Assembly: GCA_945883115.1 (NCBI GenBank)
Contig: CAMCXA010000002.1
Coordinates: forward strand, 1-64,000
Reading direction: 5' to 3'
DNA: 64,000 nt
DNA from: Alsobacter soli
GTDB taxonomy: Bacteria; Pseudomonadota; Alphaproteobacteria; Rhizobiales; Beijerinckiaceae
The notes under the pieces were generated by a model. The model ran no database searches, was not told the DNA's origin, and saw nothing but the letters and a program-made list of their open reading frames with translations. Position 1 is the first letter of the stretch. Every line of letters begins with the position of its first letter. Both the position numbers and the translations under genes were made by a program. This document shows, piece by piece, positions 9,090 through 18,667 of this stretch.

Positions 9090-9521
9090 CTAACCCTCCA
9101 ACCTGCTGATCGCCTCGACATTCGCTGCCGATGCGCCGTTCGGGTCGAATTCGGAGGCGAGCCACATATCGACAATCGCCTTGGCGAGCTCCGGCCCGAT
9201 CACCCGCGCACCCATCGTGATGATCTGCGCATTGTTGGATTTCGCAGCCCTTTCGGCGGAATAGGTGTCATGCGTCAACGCCGCACGAATGCCCGGCACC
9301 TTGTTCGCCGAGATACACACGCCGATGCCCGTGCCGCAGCATAAAATCGCCCGGTCATAGGTTTCGGCCATCACCTCGCGCCCCACATGCGCGGCAAGGT
9401 CGGCATAAAACCCCGGCTTGCTGAGGTTCACCACCTCGTGCATGCCCTTGGCTTTCAAATGCGCCTCGATAATATCGACAAGCGGCACACCCGCACTGTC
9501 TCCGGCAACTGCAATCTTCAT
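9090..9521 (-). CDS. rpiB: RpiB/LacAB-family sugar-phosphate isomerase
   Basis: The protein is 143 aa, the normal length for RpiB (ribose-5-phosphate isomerase B). It shows [11 protein letters not shown], then [24 protein letters not shown] with the active-site Cys in CGTGIG, and [27 protein letters not shown]. Relatives include erythrose or erythrulose 4-phosphate isomerases of Brucella-type erythritol pathways, so the substrate is not certain. Start at MKIAV; a longer reading is unlikely. It lies just downstream of a serine hydrolase on the same strand (28-base gap). Confidence 0.9.
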   Translation of the reverse strand: MKIAVAGDSAGVPLVDIIEAHLKAKGMHEVVNLSKPGFYADLAAHVGREVMAETYDRAILCCGTGIGVCISANKVPGIRAALTHDTYSAERAAKSNNAQIITMGARVIGPELAKAIVDMWLASEFDPNGASAANVEAISRLEG

Positions 9522-9549
9522 CGTCTTGTCTCCAGAACACATCTCGTCA

Positions 9550-10734
9550 TCACGCGGCCGTCACCGCTTCCGCAATCCGCTCGATCGCCGCAAGCGCCGT
9601 CCGCACGCGCGCAGGGTTTGTAAAATCCGGCCAGCTCGAAAGCTTCACCGCCACAAAATTCCGCGCGACATCAATATAGATCAACTGGCCGCAAACACCA
9701 CGGCACATCGCCACCGTGCCGCGCCCTTCCTTGAGCCAGAACTGGTTGCTATAAGCGCCCTTCGGCAGCACTTCCGTATAGGGCGCGCCGAACTTTGACG
9801 AATCCCCCGTCAGGGTTGCATCCACCCACGCTTCCGGCAAAATCCGCGTGCCGTTCACCATCCCCCGATTGGCCCAGAGCTGGCCGAAACGCGCATAGTC
9901 CCGCAGACACGCATTGAACCCGCCATCCGCCTGCGCATACCCGCTCGGGTCAGTCGTGAACGACGCATCCGCTTCCGCTCCGATCGGCTGCCAGATTTCT
10001 TCCGAAACCATCGCCGCGAGTTTCTTCCCCGTCACCCGCTCAAGGATCATGGCAACAACATCCGTCTCGATGGAGCGATATTCAAAGGCGGCCCCATGCG
10101 GGCGAACGGCCGTGTTCAGGGACAGCACCAGATCCCACATGGTCGGCGGCCAAACGCCCTCGCTCAAGGGTTGCTTCCACCCGCTCGCCACATCGATCCG
10201 CCCGGCATCGGAAAACGGGTCGGTATAGGTCTCGTCAAAGCGAACGCCGCTCGTCATGTCCAGCGCATGCTGCACGGTCGCCCCGCGATAGGCCGTAGCA
10301 TTGAGTTCCGGCAGATAATCGGTGATCAAACGGGCCGGATCAATCACACCCCGCCCCACCATGACGCCGAACGCACTCGTCGCAATCGATTTCGAGACCG
10401 ACTGCGCCAGATGCAGCGTCTTCGGCCCCATACTGTTAAGGTAGTCCTCGAATACGATCCGGTTTTTATGAACCACGATGAACCCGTCGGTAAAGCTCGT
10501 CCCGAGCCAGTCGCAGATTGTCGAACGCTGGCCATGATCGTCAAACGCCAGCGCGGAAAAATCCTGCAAAGACGTCTCGAACGCATGAGCCGTCCCCGCC
10601 CTCACAGGCGTCGTGGGCAATATCTCGCCGATATGCTGGAACGACCATCTGTTCCACGGCGGACGATCCCACTCCGTCATCGGAAAATCCGGCCGCACAG
10701 CGCCCGTCACAACAGGGTGGGAAACAGAACTCAT
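9550..10734 (-). CDS. Serine hydrolase, class C beta-lactamase / 6-aminohexanoate-dimer hydrolase (NylB) family
   Basis: The protein is 394 aa without a signal peptide. The catalytic SxxK is S112-V-S-K115, following LHLAQ, and the Tyr of the second motif lies in the segment [18 protein letters not shown]. The pattern [15 protein letters not shown] is typical of the NylB-like group of cytoplasmic beta-lactamase-fold esterases and amidases. Physiological substrate is unknown. The ATG for MSSVSHP is favoured by its GAGGAG ribosome site. Confidence 0.85.
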   Translation of the reverse strand: MSSVSHPVVTGAVRPDFPMTEWDRPPWNRWSFQHIGEILPTTPVRAGTAHAFETSLQDFSALAFDDHGQRSTICDWLGTSFTDGFIVVHKNRIVFEDYLNSMGPKTLHLAQSVSKSIATSAFGVMVGRGVIDPARLITDYLPELNATAYRGATVQHALDMTSGVRFDETYTDPFSDAGRIDVASGWKQPLSEGVWPPTMWDLVLSLNTAVRPHGAAFEYRSIETDVVAMILERVTGKKLAAMVSEEIWQPIGAEADASFTTDPSGYAQADGGFNACLRDYARFGQLWANRGMVNGTRILPEAWVDATLTGDSSKFGAPYTEVLPKGAYSNQFWLKEGRGTVAMCRGVCGQLIYIDVARNFVAVKLSSWPDFTNPARVRTALAAIERIAEAVTAA

Positions 10735-10929
10735 CGAACACTCCTCACGCACCGCGCGATCACCAGCAAACCACAAACCGCATCCGCAACGCGCGATCCG
10801 GCTGATCACAATTGTTTATACTGCATTTCTCCGGTCATGAAAGCATGATGCTGATCCGATCCGGAGAGACGAGGGCACGCCGCTTGAAGCGGCCCGAGCG
10901 ACGCCTGCCACCTCGCATCTCCCGCGCCA

Positions 10930-11325
10930 TCACCCCGCCATCGTAAACAGCGATGTCTTACCCGCCTCGACGTCAAAGGTAAGCGTGGTTTTACATCCCG
11001 TTTTCACATTCAGTTCCCCGATCATGGCATCGGCAAAATGCAGATTTTCCACCCGGCAGCGAGACAAAGCAGCGTTGATCGCGTCACGATCCGGGAAGTG
11101 ATAACTCTGGCTTCGCAACATCGCCTCAACGAGATCAACGATCCTCAACCGATCAAAAGCAAATCGCGTTTTCAGCGTCCAGGCAAGTTCAGCCAAAACA
11201 ATGGCATTAACAACGCCTTGATGCTCGTTGGAGAGGTTGCCCAATGCGGCCCGCGCCAACGGCGTTAAAACAGGGTCATCCTGCGTAATCGCCCGCACCA
11301 AAATATTGGTATCAAGACCGATCAT
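10930..11325 (-). CDS. PIN-domain toxin, VapC type (second locus)
   Basis: The protein is 131 aa. It begins MIGLDTNILVRAITQDDP with the LDTNIL PIN motif; ELAWTL carries the conserved Glu and NLHFADAMIGELN the later Asp. Its ATG overlaps the TGA of the upstream antitoxin (TGATG). It is of a different subfamily from the first PIN toxin and is paired with an AbrB-type antitoxin rather than the Rv0623 type. Confidence 0.87.
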   Translation of the reverse strand: MIGLDTNILVRAITQDDPVLTPLARAALGNLSNEHQGVVNAIVLAELAWTLKTRFAFDRLRIVDLVEAMLRSQSYHFPDRDAINAALSRCRVENLHFADAMIGELNVKTGCKTTLTFDVEAGKTSLFTMAG

Positions 11326-11600
11326 CACGCCGCGTTCCGTGCGCGGGAGCGCACATTTCGCTCGGCAACGGCCACGGCAATCGCATCATCATCCGTCGCT
11401 AAATCGGCGCAGGGCTTTGCGGTGGGCAAATCCTTCAAAAAGTCGAGCGGTCCAGAGGTCAGCGGCCGCAAACAAAAGGCGCCGCGATGGTCGGCATAAA
11501 TCTCGATGTCATCTCCGGGCTGGATGTTCAACACCCTCCGGACCTCCACAGGCAATGTCATTTGCCCTTTCGACGTGAGCGTGGCGACATACGCAGACAT
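11325..11600 (-). CDS. AbrB/MazE-type (SpoVT-AbrB domain) antitoxin
   Basis: The protein is 91 aa. The swapped-hairpin DNA-binding domain is residues 1-48: YVATLTSKGQMTLPVEVRRVL then PGDDIEIY. The tail (GPLDFLKDLPTAKP onward) should bind the PIN toxin encoded directly downstream. The upstream region (11601-11717) is very AT-rich and probably holds the autoregulated promoter. Confidence 0.87.
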   Translation of the reverse strand: MSAYVATLTSKGQMTLPVEVRRVLNIQPGDDIEIYADHRGAFCLRPLTSGPLDFLKDLPTAKPCADLATDDDAIAVAVAERNVRSRARNAA

Positions 11601-11717
11601 GAAATTTCTCCTACAAATTCATTTCTTTCTTATTTTATCTCATTTTTCTTACTTTTGCAATTTTTTATCACCCAACCGTACAATTTGAAAATAAACGCCG
11701 CTCATTCCTACCACCCC

Positions 11718-12695
11718 TCACCCCAAAACATCAGCCCGGGTTGCCTCGGGGTCATCCCGTGTGAACGAGAGAGCGTCAAGCTCGGTCCAGACTGCCGCGG
11801 GCACCGGCCATTGTGCCCATTCAATCGTCTCGAGCACACGCTGCGCCTTGCTCACGCCGCAGATCGTCGATGTGATCCTCTTGTCCCGCATCGAGAACTG
11901 CAAAGCCACAGCACCCGGCGGCACATTGTGCCGCTGGCAAATCTCTTCCACCTTCCGCACAGGGTTCAGCATGGCGTCCGTCGCCTCCTGATACACATAG
12001 CGGGTATAGGAACCCGAACCCTTCGCCAGCACACCGCCCGCATAGGGCGCCGCGTTCAGAACGGCGACCCCCTTGCCATGCGCGTAATCGATCATTTCCT
12101 CCGCATTGCGGTTCACAAGCGTGAAGCGGTTATGCGTGATCAGCGCGTCGAAATCATAGGCCTTGAGCATTGGCAGCATCACATCCACCTTGCCAGCCGC
12201 CAGCCCCACCGCCTTCGTCAGCCCCTGCTCCTTCATCTTGAACAGCGCCTCGATGGCCCCGTTCGGGCCCGTAATCTCCGCAATCGACCCGGCATGTTCC
12301 GGATCATGCAGATGGAGCAGATCAATCTGGTCGACACCGAGCGCCTTCAAACTCGTCTCGAGCGAGCGCCGCGCCACATCGGCATCAAACCGGTTGGTCT
12401 CGGGGTCGCGGTCAAGTTTGGTCGACAGCACAAACCCCTGAGGCTTGCCGCCCATCTCCCGAAGCGCCGCGCCGATCCGCTCCTCGCTCCGGCCGAAGCC
12501 GTAATTGCGGGACGTATCGATAAAGTTGGCCGGGCCGGTCAGGATCGCCCGCAACGTCTGCCGCGCGCGCTCTTCGTCCACGCTATAGCCATAGGTGTCG
12601 GGCATGTCGCCAAGCCCCGACGTGCCGAAGCAGATCGGCGTTACCTGAAGTGCTGTGCGTCCAAGCTTGACACGCTCCATCCCTGTCGGCTGCAT
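11718..12695 (-). CDS. Aldo/keto reductase (D-threo-aldose/L-fucose dehydrogenase-like)
   Basis: The protein is about 325 aa with a TIM barrel. It has GTSGLGDMP near the N-terminus, the catalytic Asp and Tyr in FIDTSRNYGFGRSEERIG, the Lys in LSTKLDRD, and the family-typical DLLHLHDPEH. The pattern fits the AKR15-like group that oxidises free aldoses (fucose, galactose, arabinose) to lactones with NAD(P). The start at MQPTGMERV is chosen because an AGGGAG site lies at proper distance. It stands alone, divergent from the sugar-acid dehydratase, with which it could share a pathway. Confidence 0.87.
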   Translation of the reverse strand: MQPTGMERVKLGRTALQVTPICFGTSGLGDMPDTYGYSVDEERARQTLRAILTGPANFIDTSRNYGFGRSEERIGAALREMGGKPQGFVLSTKLDRDPETNRFDADVARRSLETSLKALGVDQIDLLHLHDPEHAGSIAEITGPNGAIEALFKMKEQGLTKAVGLAAGKVDVMLPMLKAYDFDALITHNRFTLVNRNAEEMIDYAHGKGVAVLNAAPYAGGVLAKGSGSYTRYVYQEATDAMLNPVRKVEEICQRHNVPPGAVALQFSMRDKRITSTICGVSKAQRVLETIEWAQWPVPAAVWTELDALSFTRDDPEATRADVLG

Positions 12696-13084
12696 TCTCA
12701 TCTCCCTGTCGTTTGTTACCTGGCCTCTCATGAGTCCGGATCGGCTTCAGCCTATTCTGCGTCAAATTTGTTCGCGTTCCAAGTGACACTTTCGGACATT
12801 CATCCCCCGCCAAATGCTCCCGTTTTTCGTGTCCATGGGAATCGTCGATTTTTTCATGGACATTGACCTGTTTTACCGGTCATCTAGGCGCGTTGTTCCG
12901 CTTCTTGATGACCTAATCTGGACACGGAATTGGGCATAATCCCTGAAAAATGCGATCTATATTTCGGATGAAACCTTGAACGATACTTATGCAAACGAAA
13001 TGAGATCATCTCTGTCTCGGATCTATACTGTCCATTTAGGAGCAGGGCACACGACAGCTGAGCCCGTCGGCAGGAGGAACCATC
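12696..13084. other. Intergenic region between divergent genes
   Basis: There is no convincing gene in these 389 bases. The half nearer the dehydratase is AT-rich and includes a possible -10 (TATACT at 13024-13029) without a clear -35, and a good ribosome site (AGGAGG near 13072) for the dehydratase. It must hold both divergent promoters. Confidence 0.4.
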
Positions 13085-14797
13085 ATGCCTGATGACAACC
13101 AGAAGAGCCACGGTTTCGCCAGCGGCCTCACCCAATATGGCGACCGGGATTTCAGCCTTTATTTGCGAAGATCCTTCGCAAGTTCAATGGGTTATAGCCG
13201 CGAGATGCTCGACCGTCCAATTGTCGGCATTGCCCATTCCGCGAGCGGCTTCAACAATTGCCATCGGCATTTCCCCGAACTGATCGAGGCCGTCAAACGC
13301 GGCGTTCTGGCCGCCGGCGCCCTGCCCGTCGAATTCCCGACCATCTCGCTCGGCGAAGTCTTCCTCAACCCGACCAGCCTTAAATTCCGCAACCTCATGT
13401 CCATCGACGTCGAGGAGATGATCCGGGCGCAACCCATGGATTCTGTTGTACTTTTAGGCGGTTGCGACAAGACGGTTCCAGCCCAGCTCATGGGTGCGGC
13501 GTCGGCAGATATCCCCGCCGTCCAGCTTGTCGCCGGGCCAATGTCGACCAGCAAGCATCGCGGCGAGCGCCTTGGCGCCTGCACCGATTGCCGCCGGTTT
13601 TGGGCTCAATATCGCGCTGGCTCGGTGAGTAACGACGAAATAACCGCGGTGGAGCAGCGTCTCGCCTCCACAGCCGGCACCTGCGCCGTCATGGGCACCG
13701 CCAGTACAATGGCCTCTCTGGCCGAGGCGCTCGGCATGATGCCGTCTGGTTCTGCCGCGATCCCTGCGGTCGATTCCGACCGCCTGCGCATGGCGGAAGA
13801 GACCGGCCGTCTGGCCGTGTCGCTCATCGGATCGGAGCGTAAACCAAGCCGGATCATGACGCATAAAGCGTTTGAGAACGCGCTTCGCGTCCTCTTGGCC
13901 CTTGGCGGCTCGACCAATGCAATCATCCATCTCACCGCAATTGCAGGCCGCCTTGGCCACACCATCGACCTGCGCCACATGAATGAACTGAGCGAAACAA
14001 CGCCTGTTCTTGTCGATTTGAAGCCCACAGGCGTCGGCTACATGGAGGATTTGCACGCAGCGGGCGGAATTCCGGCCGTTTTGCGTGAATTGAAACATCT
14101 CCTGCATCTCGATTGCGAGACCATCACAGGTGAAACCATCGGTGAGCGGATCGAGAAGGCCCATCCCTGGGTTGATCGCGAAATCATCCGCCCCTTTGCC
14201 GATCCGGTGCGCGAAACGGGCGGACTTGTCGCGCTTTTCGGCAATTTAGCCCCGCACGGCGCCATTATGAAGCGCGCCGCGGCTGATCCGGCTTTGTTCG
14301 AGACAGAAGGACGCGCGATTGTGTTTTCGTCTTTGGCAGACCTTGCAAGCCGTATCGATAGCCCGGATCTCGACGTAACCCCGAATGATTGCCTCATTTT
14401 GCAGAATGCAGGCCCGACAAGCGAGTCGGCGATGCCCGAAGCAGGCTATATTCCGATCCCGTCCAAGCTCGCCAAAGCAGGAATTAAGGACATGGTGCGG
14501 ATTTCCGATGCGCGCATGAGCGGCACCGCCTATGGCACCGTCATTCTGCACGTCGCCCCCGATGCCGCGTCGGGCGGAAATCTGGCATTGGTGAAGAACG
14601 GTGATCGTATAAAAATCAGCGTTGCAAATCGCTCGATTGACGTTCTGGTCAGTGAAGATGAATTGTCAAAAAGACGATTAGAATTGATCATTCCGGTCAA
14701 ATCAAAATCGCGCGGTTATCAATATCTCTACGATACACATATTATGCAGGCAGATGACGGTTGCGATTTTGATTTTCTGGTGCCGAATAAAAATTGA
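13085..14797 (+). CDS. IlvD/Edd-family sugar-acid dehydratase (pentonate/hexonate type)
   Basis: The protein is 570 aa. Three cysteines, C59 (FNNCHR), C127 (GGCDKT) and C200 (AGTCAVMGTA), match by position the [2Fe-2S] ligands of Rhizobium L-arabinonate dehydratase, so an intact cluster is expected. DSDRLRMAEETGRLAV and ARMSGTAYGT are further family motifs. It removes water from a 2,3-dihydroxy acid to give a 2-keto-3-deoxy acid. L-arabonate, D-xylonate and similar aldonates are the usual substrates. D-apionate, a structural analogue of the IlvD substrate dihydroxyisovalerate, is a possibility raised by the context. Confidence 0.9.
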   Translation: MPDDNQKSHGFASGLTQYGDRDFSLYLRRSFASSMGYSREMLDRPIVGIAHSASGFNNCHRHFPELIEAVKRGVLAAGALPVEFPTISLGEVFLNPTSLKFRNLMSIDVEEMIRAQPMDSVVLLGGCDKTVPAQLMGAASADIPAVQLVAGPMSTSKHRGERLGACTDCRRFWAQYRAGSVSNDEITAVEQRLASTAGTCAVMGTASTMASLAEALGMMPSGSAAIPAVDSDRLRMAEETGRLAVSLIGSERKPSRIMTHKAFENALRVLLALGGSTNAIIHLTAIAGRLGHTIDLRHMNELSETTPVLVDLKPTGVGYMEDLHAAGGIPAVLRELKHLLHLDCETITGETIGERIEKAHPWVDREIIRPFADPVRETGGLVALFGNLAPHGAIMKRAAADPALFETEGRAIVFSSLADLASRIDSPDLDVTPNDCLILQNAGPTSESAMPEAGYIPIPSKLAKAGIKDMVRISDARMSGTAYGTVILHVAPDAASGGNLALVKNGDRIKISVANRSIDVLVSEDELSKRRLELIIPVKSKSRGYQYLYDTHIMQADDGCDFDFLVPNKN

Positions 14798-14907
14798 AAC
14801 GCAAAATATAAAACGGAATTTTTTATTATGAGAAAATATTCATATAACCTTGATAATTCGAATACATTGGTCAATACTTCCACCAACCCAAGCCGGTGAG
14901 CGCCGCC

Positions 14908-16035
14908 ATGCCAACCCCCACCAGATCACCCCTAAAAATCGACAGCGCCGAGCTCCGTCTCATTCGCCTTAAGTTATTGAATCCTTTTACTATTTCTGTC
15001 GGTACAATGACAGAAAAATTGTTTCCCCTGCTCATTCTCAAAAGCGATGGCCTTGAAGGCTACGGCGAAGGCGTCATGGACCCGCTCCCGGATTTCCTTG
15101 AGGAATCAATACCTTCTGCCATGAACTTAATGCGAGAAGTCTTGCTCCCTGCCGTCGTCGGCCACAGCTTCGCCAATCCCGAGGCACTGGCACCCCTAAT
15201 GACCCCCTGGCGCGGCCATCAGATGACCAAGGCGACGCTGGAGATGGCTTTCTGGGACCTATGGGCAAAATCCCTCGACTTGCCCCTTAAAACGGCTCTG
15301 GGAGGCGCTGGAGAGGCAATTCCGGTCGGAGTATCGCTCGGCATCGGCCCCATCGAGCAGACACTGGAACGCGTCCGCAGCCATGTCGAGCAGGGCTACA
15401 AGCGCATTAAGCTGAAAATCATGCCCGGCCACGACATAAAACTCCTCGAAAAGGTCCGTTCTGCCTTCCCCGACACCGCCTTGAGCGTAGACGCCAATAC
15501 AAGCTATTCCCTTGCCGATATGGCCTTACTGCGCCGTTTTGATGCGTTTTCCCTCGATTATATCGAACAACCCCTCGCTTGGGACGATATTCATGACCAT
15601 GCGACACTCCAGCAACGGCTCTCGACACCAATCTGTCTGGATGAAAGCATCCGTTCCGTCCAGCACGCCCGCCACGCCCTTCAGACGGACGCAACCCGGA
15701 TCGTCAATATCAAAGCCGGTCGCGTCGGTGGCCACCTCGAAAGCAGGAAAATCCACGATATTTGCGAGGCTTACAACGTTCCTGTCTGGTGCGGCGGGAT
15801 GCTCGAAGCTGGGATAGGCCGGGCCCACAACATCCATTTGTCGACCCTTTCGAATTTCCGGAAACCCGGCGACACCTCAAGTGCCAGCCGATATTTCGCC
15901 CGCGATATCGTGCATGAAAAACTCGAGGCAAAAGATGGACTTATGCCGGTTCCTTCAGGTCCGGGGATCGGAGTTACGCTTGATCGTTCATTTCTCGACG
16001 AGGTGACAGTCTCAACCGAGACTTTTAGCCGATGA
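14908..16035 (+). CDS. Enolase-superfamily N-acylamino-acid racemase / o-succinylbenzoate synthase-like enzyme
   Basis: The protein is about 375 aa. It has the NSAR/OSBS-type acid-base pair: K168-x-K170 in RIKLKIMPG and K269 in VNIKAGRVGG. Metal ligands are D195 (SVDANTSY), E220 (YIEQPL) and D245 (CLDESI). WCGGMLEAGIGRAHN is typical of the NSAR subgroup. No menaquinone genes are near, so racemisation of N-succinylamino acids is more likely than OSBS activity. The downstream GNAT overlaps by four bases, the known NSAR partner arrangement. The ATG at 14908 has GGTGAG upstream; a GTG 12 bases earlier is an alternative. Confidence 0.85.
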   Translation: MPTPTRSPLKIDSAELRLIRLKLLNPFTISVGTMTEKLFPLLILKSDGLEGYGEGVMDPLPDFLEESIPSAMNLMREVLLPAVVGHSFANPEALAPLMTPWRGHQMTKATLEMAFWDLWAKSLDLPLKTALGGAGEAIPVGVSLGIGPIEQTLERVRSHVEQGYKRIKLKIMPGHDIKLLEKVRSAFPDTALSVDANTSYSLADMALLRRFDAFSLDYIEQPLAWDDIHDHATLQQRLSTPICLDESIRSVQHARHALQTDATRIVNIKAGRVGGHLESRKIHDICEAYNVPVWCGGMLEAGIGRAHNIHLSTLSNFRKPGDTSSASRYFARDIVHEKLEAKDGLMPVPSGPGIGVTLDRSFLDEVTVSTETFSR

Positions 16036-16760
16036 ACGACGTTCTGATCCGCGATCTGAAGGGTATGGACGAGTTCCGCGCCGCCGAAGAGCTCCAATAT
16101 GCCGTTTGGGGTGAGGACGAAGTCGTCGTTCCGGGCGATATTATGAAGGTTATTCAAGCAGAAGGCGGAATCGCGGCCGGCACTTTCAAGGACGGAGACC
16201 TGATTGGCTTTGTCTTCGGTTTTCCGACGAGAGAGCCACACCTGCAGCATTCGCACCTGCTAGCCGTTCACCCGAAGGACCGCGGCCTTGGGCTGGGTGC
16301 CCAGCTCAAATGGTACCAGCGTGACTGGTGCCTCAAGAGGGCAATCACACACATCCGCTGGACATTTGACCCGATCAGGGCGGTTAATGCAGCACTCAAT
16401 CTTGGAAAATTGGGGGCGGTGTGTACGATCTATCACACTGATTTTTATGGCAAAATGAAAGGCTTGAACGCCGGCGCGCCGTCTGACCGCATCGTTGCAG
16501 ACTGGTATCTCGGATCAGATCGTGTTCGTGCAAGAGCGGAAGGTATTTCTCATATTTCCGATTTCACATCCGCATCCCGTATCGAAATACCGGCCGATTT
16601 TGGCACATTGCTAACAAACGACCCAGATTTTGCTCTATCAGAACGCTTAAGAGTTAGAGAAGAAATGCAGAAAGCATTTAAAAGCGGGCTCTATTTGACT
16701 AATTTTGATACAAAATCAATGCAATACGAATTGCAACCCTCTGAGTTGGACATAAAATGA
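16032..16760 (+). CDS. COG3375-like GNAT acyltransferase, candidate amino-acid N-succinyltransferase
   Basis: The protein is 242 aa. The acyl-CoA loop is LLAVHPKDRGLGLGAQLKWYQRDW, and WTFDPIRAVNAALNLGKLGAVC-type sequence marks the COG3375 group; only the short pieces WTFDPI and NLGKLGA are diagnostic. Family members next to N-succinylamino-acid racemase succinylate D-amino acids in a D-to-L conversion route described in Geobacillus. The start overlaps the racemase stop (ATGA), and the next gene also overlaps by four bases, so the three are co-translated. Confidence 0.8.
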   Translation: MNDVLIRDLKGMDEFRAAEELQYAVWGEDEVVVPGDIMKVIQAEGGIAAGTFKDGDLIGFVFGFPTREPHLQHSHLLAVHPKDRGLGLGAQLKWYQRDWCLKRAITHIRWTFDPIRAVNAALNLGKLGAVCTIYHTDFYGKMKGLNAGAPSDRIVADWYLGSDRVRARAEGISHISDFTSASRIEIPADFGTLLTNDPDFALSERLRVREEMQKAFKSGLYLTNFDTKSMQYELQPSELDIK

Positions 16761-18151
16761 GTGCATCACTTGGTTCTGATAAAATTGAAGCCCTGAAAGC
16801 GATTTTAGGTAATGAAAACGTTCATTTTGGTAGTTCAGTTGAGAGATTTGACCCAGGTTTTGACACAGAAAACCTTAATTCCAGATTTGTCGTAACGCCA
16901 GAATCTGTCTCCCAAGTTCAAGATCTCGTGAAATGGTGTAACAACCAATTCGTCTCCATAGTTCCCCTTGGTGGTCGAACCGGACTAGTAGGCGGTGGAA
17001 AATCCACCCCGGGACAAATTACCTTACTGACAAGCCGCTTACAAAAAATCTTGCAGATCGACCCATTGGGACAATTCGCCATCGTCGAGAGCGGCGTCAC
17101 ACTTGGTGCATTAAACGCGGCGGCGGCTGCTTTAGGACTATCTGCAGGAATCGACCTCGGCGCCCGCGATAGCTGCACGATTGGCGGCATGATCGCAACC
17201 AATGCGGGCGGCATGGAAGCATTTCGAAATGGTAGTATGCGTAGCCGCGTTCTCGGTCTTGAGGCTGTCATGGCGGATGGATCAGTGTTTGATGATCTCA
17301 TAACTGTCCTGAAATCAAATATCGGCTATGATATCAAGCAACTAATCATCGGATCAGAGGGAACATTAGGAATTGTTACAAAAGCAGTAATCCGGCTTGA
17401 ACCAATTCATACCCGTACCGCCACATTCCTGATTTCTTTCGATTCAGCGAAAGCAGCGATACAGGCTTTGCGCCGCATCGTGGGAGAAGCAGATGTTAAA
17501 GTGCTCAGAAGCGAAATCATGTGGCGCTCACATTTTGAAGTTACGGCAACATTGCTGAATTTCAACTCACTCGTCGCATTTGCTTCAAGTGGATCCGTGT
17601 TCGTCATTATTGAAACAAAGCTAGACAGACAGGATGATTTTGACGGCATGGCCGAAAAAGTGCTCGCTGGGTGTGCTGCAACAGACGGATATATGGACGC
17701 TCTGGGGCTCAAATCGGAACGCGAAATATCTGATGTTTGGAGAGTGAGGGAAGACTGGGCCGTAGATCGTTGCTATCCGGGCGGGTTATGGTACGACGTA
17801 TCAGTGCCACATCAGCAGCTTGACGCTTACGTCAACGGCCTTAAAAATTCCCTTAATAAGATTGATTCAAGCTTGATTTTGTTTGCTCTGGGACATTTAG
17901 GTGACTCAAATCTGCACATCACAGTGACCGGTGAAGTCCCACCAACTGCCCTAGGGGAGCAGATATCCGAATGCATCTACGAACCGATTAAGGGATCTGG
18001 TGGCTCATTTTCTGCTGAGCACGGAATAGGTGTTGAAAAGCAAAAAACACTGATAAATTGGGGGAACCCGACACGGCTTAAACTCATGCGCTCAATAAAA
18101 GCTGCGTTTGATCCAAATGGTCTTCTGAACCCTAGAAAAATCTTGCCCTGA
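16757..18151 (+). CDS. FAD-linked oxidase, GlcD/D-2-hydroxyacid dehydrogenase family
   Basis: The protein is 464 aa. The FAD-binding type 4 domain covers about 1-215, with VPLGGRTGLVGGGKS and GSEGTLGIVTKAVIRL. The C-terminal oxidase domain ends with SAEHGIGVEKQKTL and LMRSIKAAFDPNGLLNP, typical of D-lactate, glycolate and D-2-hydroxyglutarate dehydrogenases. It oxidises a D-2-hydroxy acid to the 2-oxo acid. It is third in the racemase-GNAT operon, where it could handle D-2-hydroxyglutarate or a D-amino-acid derived hydroxy acid (inference). It converges on the ureidoglycolate lyase gene. Confidence 0.9.
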   Translation: MSASLGSDKIEALKAILGNENVHFGSSVERFDPGFDTENLNSRFVVTPESVSQVQDLVKWCNNQFVSIVPLGGRTGLVGGGKSTPGQITLLTSRLQKILQIDPLGQFAIVESGVTLGALNAAAAALGLSAGIDLGARDSCTIGGMIATNAGGMEAFRNGSMRSRVLGLEAVMADGSVFDDLITVLKSNIGYDIKQLIIGSEGTLGIVTKAVIRLEPIHTRTATFLISFDSAKAAIQALRRIVGEADVKVLRSEIMWRSHFEVTATLLNFNSLVAFASSGSVFVIIETKLDRQDDFDGMAEKVLAGCAATDGYMDALGLKSEREISDVWRVREDWAVDRCYPGGLWYDVSVPHQQLDAYVNGLKNSLNKIDSSLILFALGHLGDSNLHITVTGEVPPTALGEQISECIYEPIKGSGGSFSAEHGIGVEKQKTLINWGNPTRLKLMRSIKAAFDPNGLLNPRKILP

Positions 18152-18166
18152 TTAAACGAGCCAAGA

Positions 18167-18667
18167 CTAAAGCGGCTCGACCGCCAAAACAATATCTGCT
18201 GCGTCGCGCCAATATTCCTCAAGATTATTGCCGGACCCTTTGCGATCAATAACGAGAAAGCGGCTGTCATTCTCGCGGACAAGTAGCGGATGGTGCCAGA
18301 CGCCCCGTGCGTAATTCACTCCCTGACGACCTGTCGCGTGAAATGAACGAAAGGTTTCCGGATCCTTAGGATCAGTACAGACAACAACCAACCAAGGACG
18401 CTCTTGTAATGGGTAAAATATCTGACTGCCGAGCGGGTGGCGCTCCATGACCTGAATTGCAACGGGATGCGGCCTGACCGAGCCAACGATAACGCTCACA
18501 TTTGTCGAGCCCCCCTCCGCTGCAATCTGAACATCTGCCAAATCATTATAACGGCGACCGAACCCCTGATTAATATGCGTTAATGTAGTGCCTTCAGCCT
18601 CAATCACGTCACCGAAAGGGAAAAAAGCACTCTTGGTCAATGGAATCGGATGAATGAAGTAACTCAT
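18167..18667 (-). CDS. allA: Ureidoglycolate lyase
   Basis: The protein is 166 aa, the normal AllA length. Motifs are FFPFGDVIE, INQGFGRRYNDL, MERHPLGSQIFYPL and ARGVWHHPLL (the active-site His pair). It splits ureidoglycolate to glyoxylate and urea (EC 4.3.2.3) late in purine-ureide breakdown. The start overlaps the stop of the upstream ureidoglycine aminohydrolase gene (ATGA). It is the last gene of the minus-strand ABC-transporter operon. A longer upstream reading in the same frame is not supported. Confidence 0.95.
   Translation of the reverse strand: MSYFIHPIPLTKSAFFPFGDVIEAEGTTLTHINQGFGRRYNDLADVQIAAEGGSTNVSVIVGSVRPHPVAIQVMERHPLGSQIFYPLQERPWLVVVCTDPKDPETFRSFHATGRQGVNYARGVWHHPLLVRENDSRFLVIDRKGSGNNLEEYWRDAADIVLAVEPL

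Noticed and set aside
11487-12866. 459-codon plus-strand frame
   Set aside because: It is antisense to the aldo/keto reductase and antitoxin genes with no recognisable domain.
14908-16035. menC (o-succinylbenzoate synthase of menaquinone synthesis)
   Set aside because: Active-site pattern alone cannot exclude it, but no other men genes are present and the overlapping GNAT indicates the N-succinylamino-acid racemase role.
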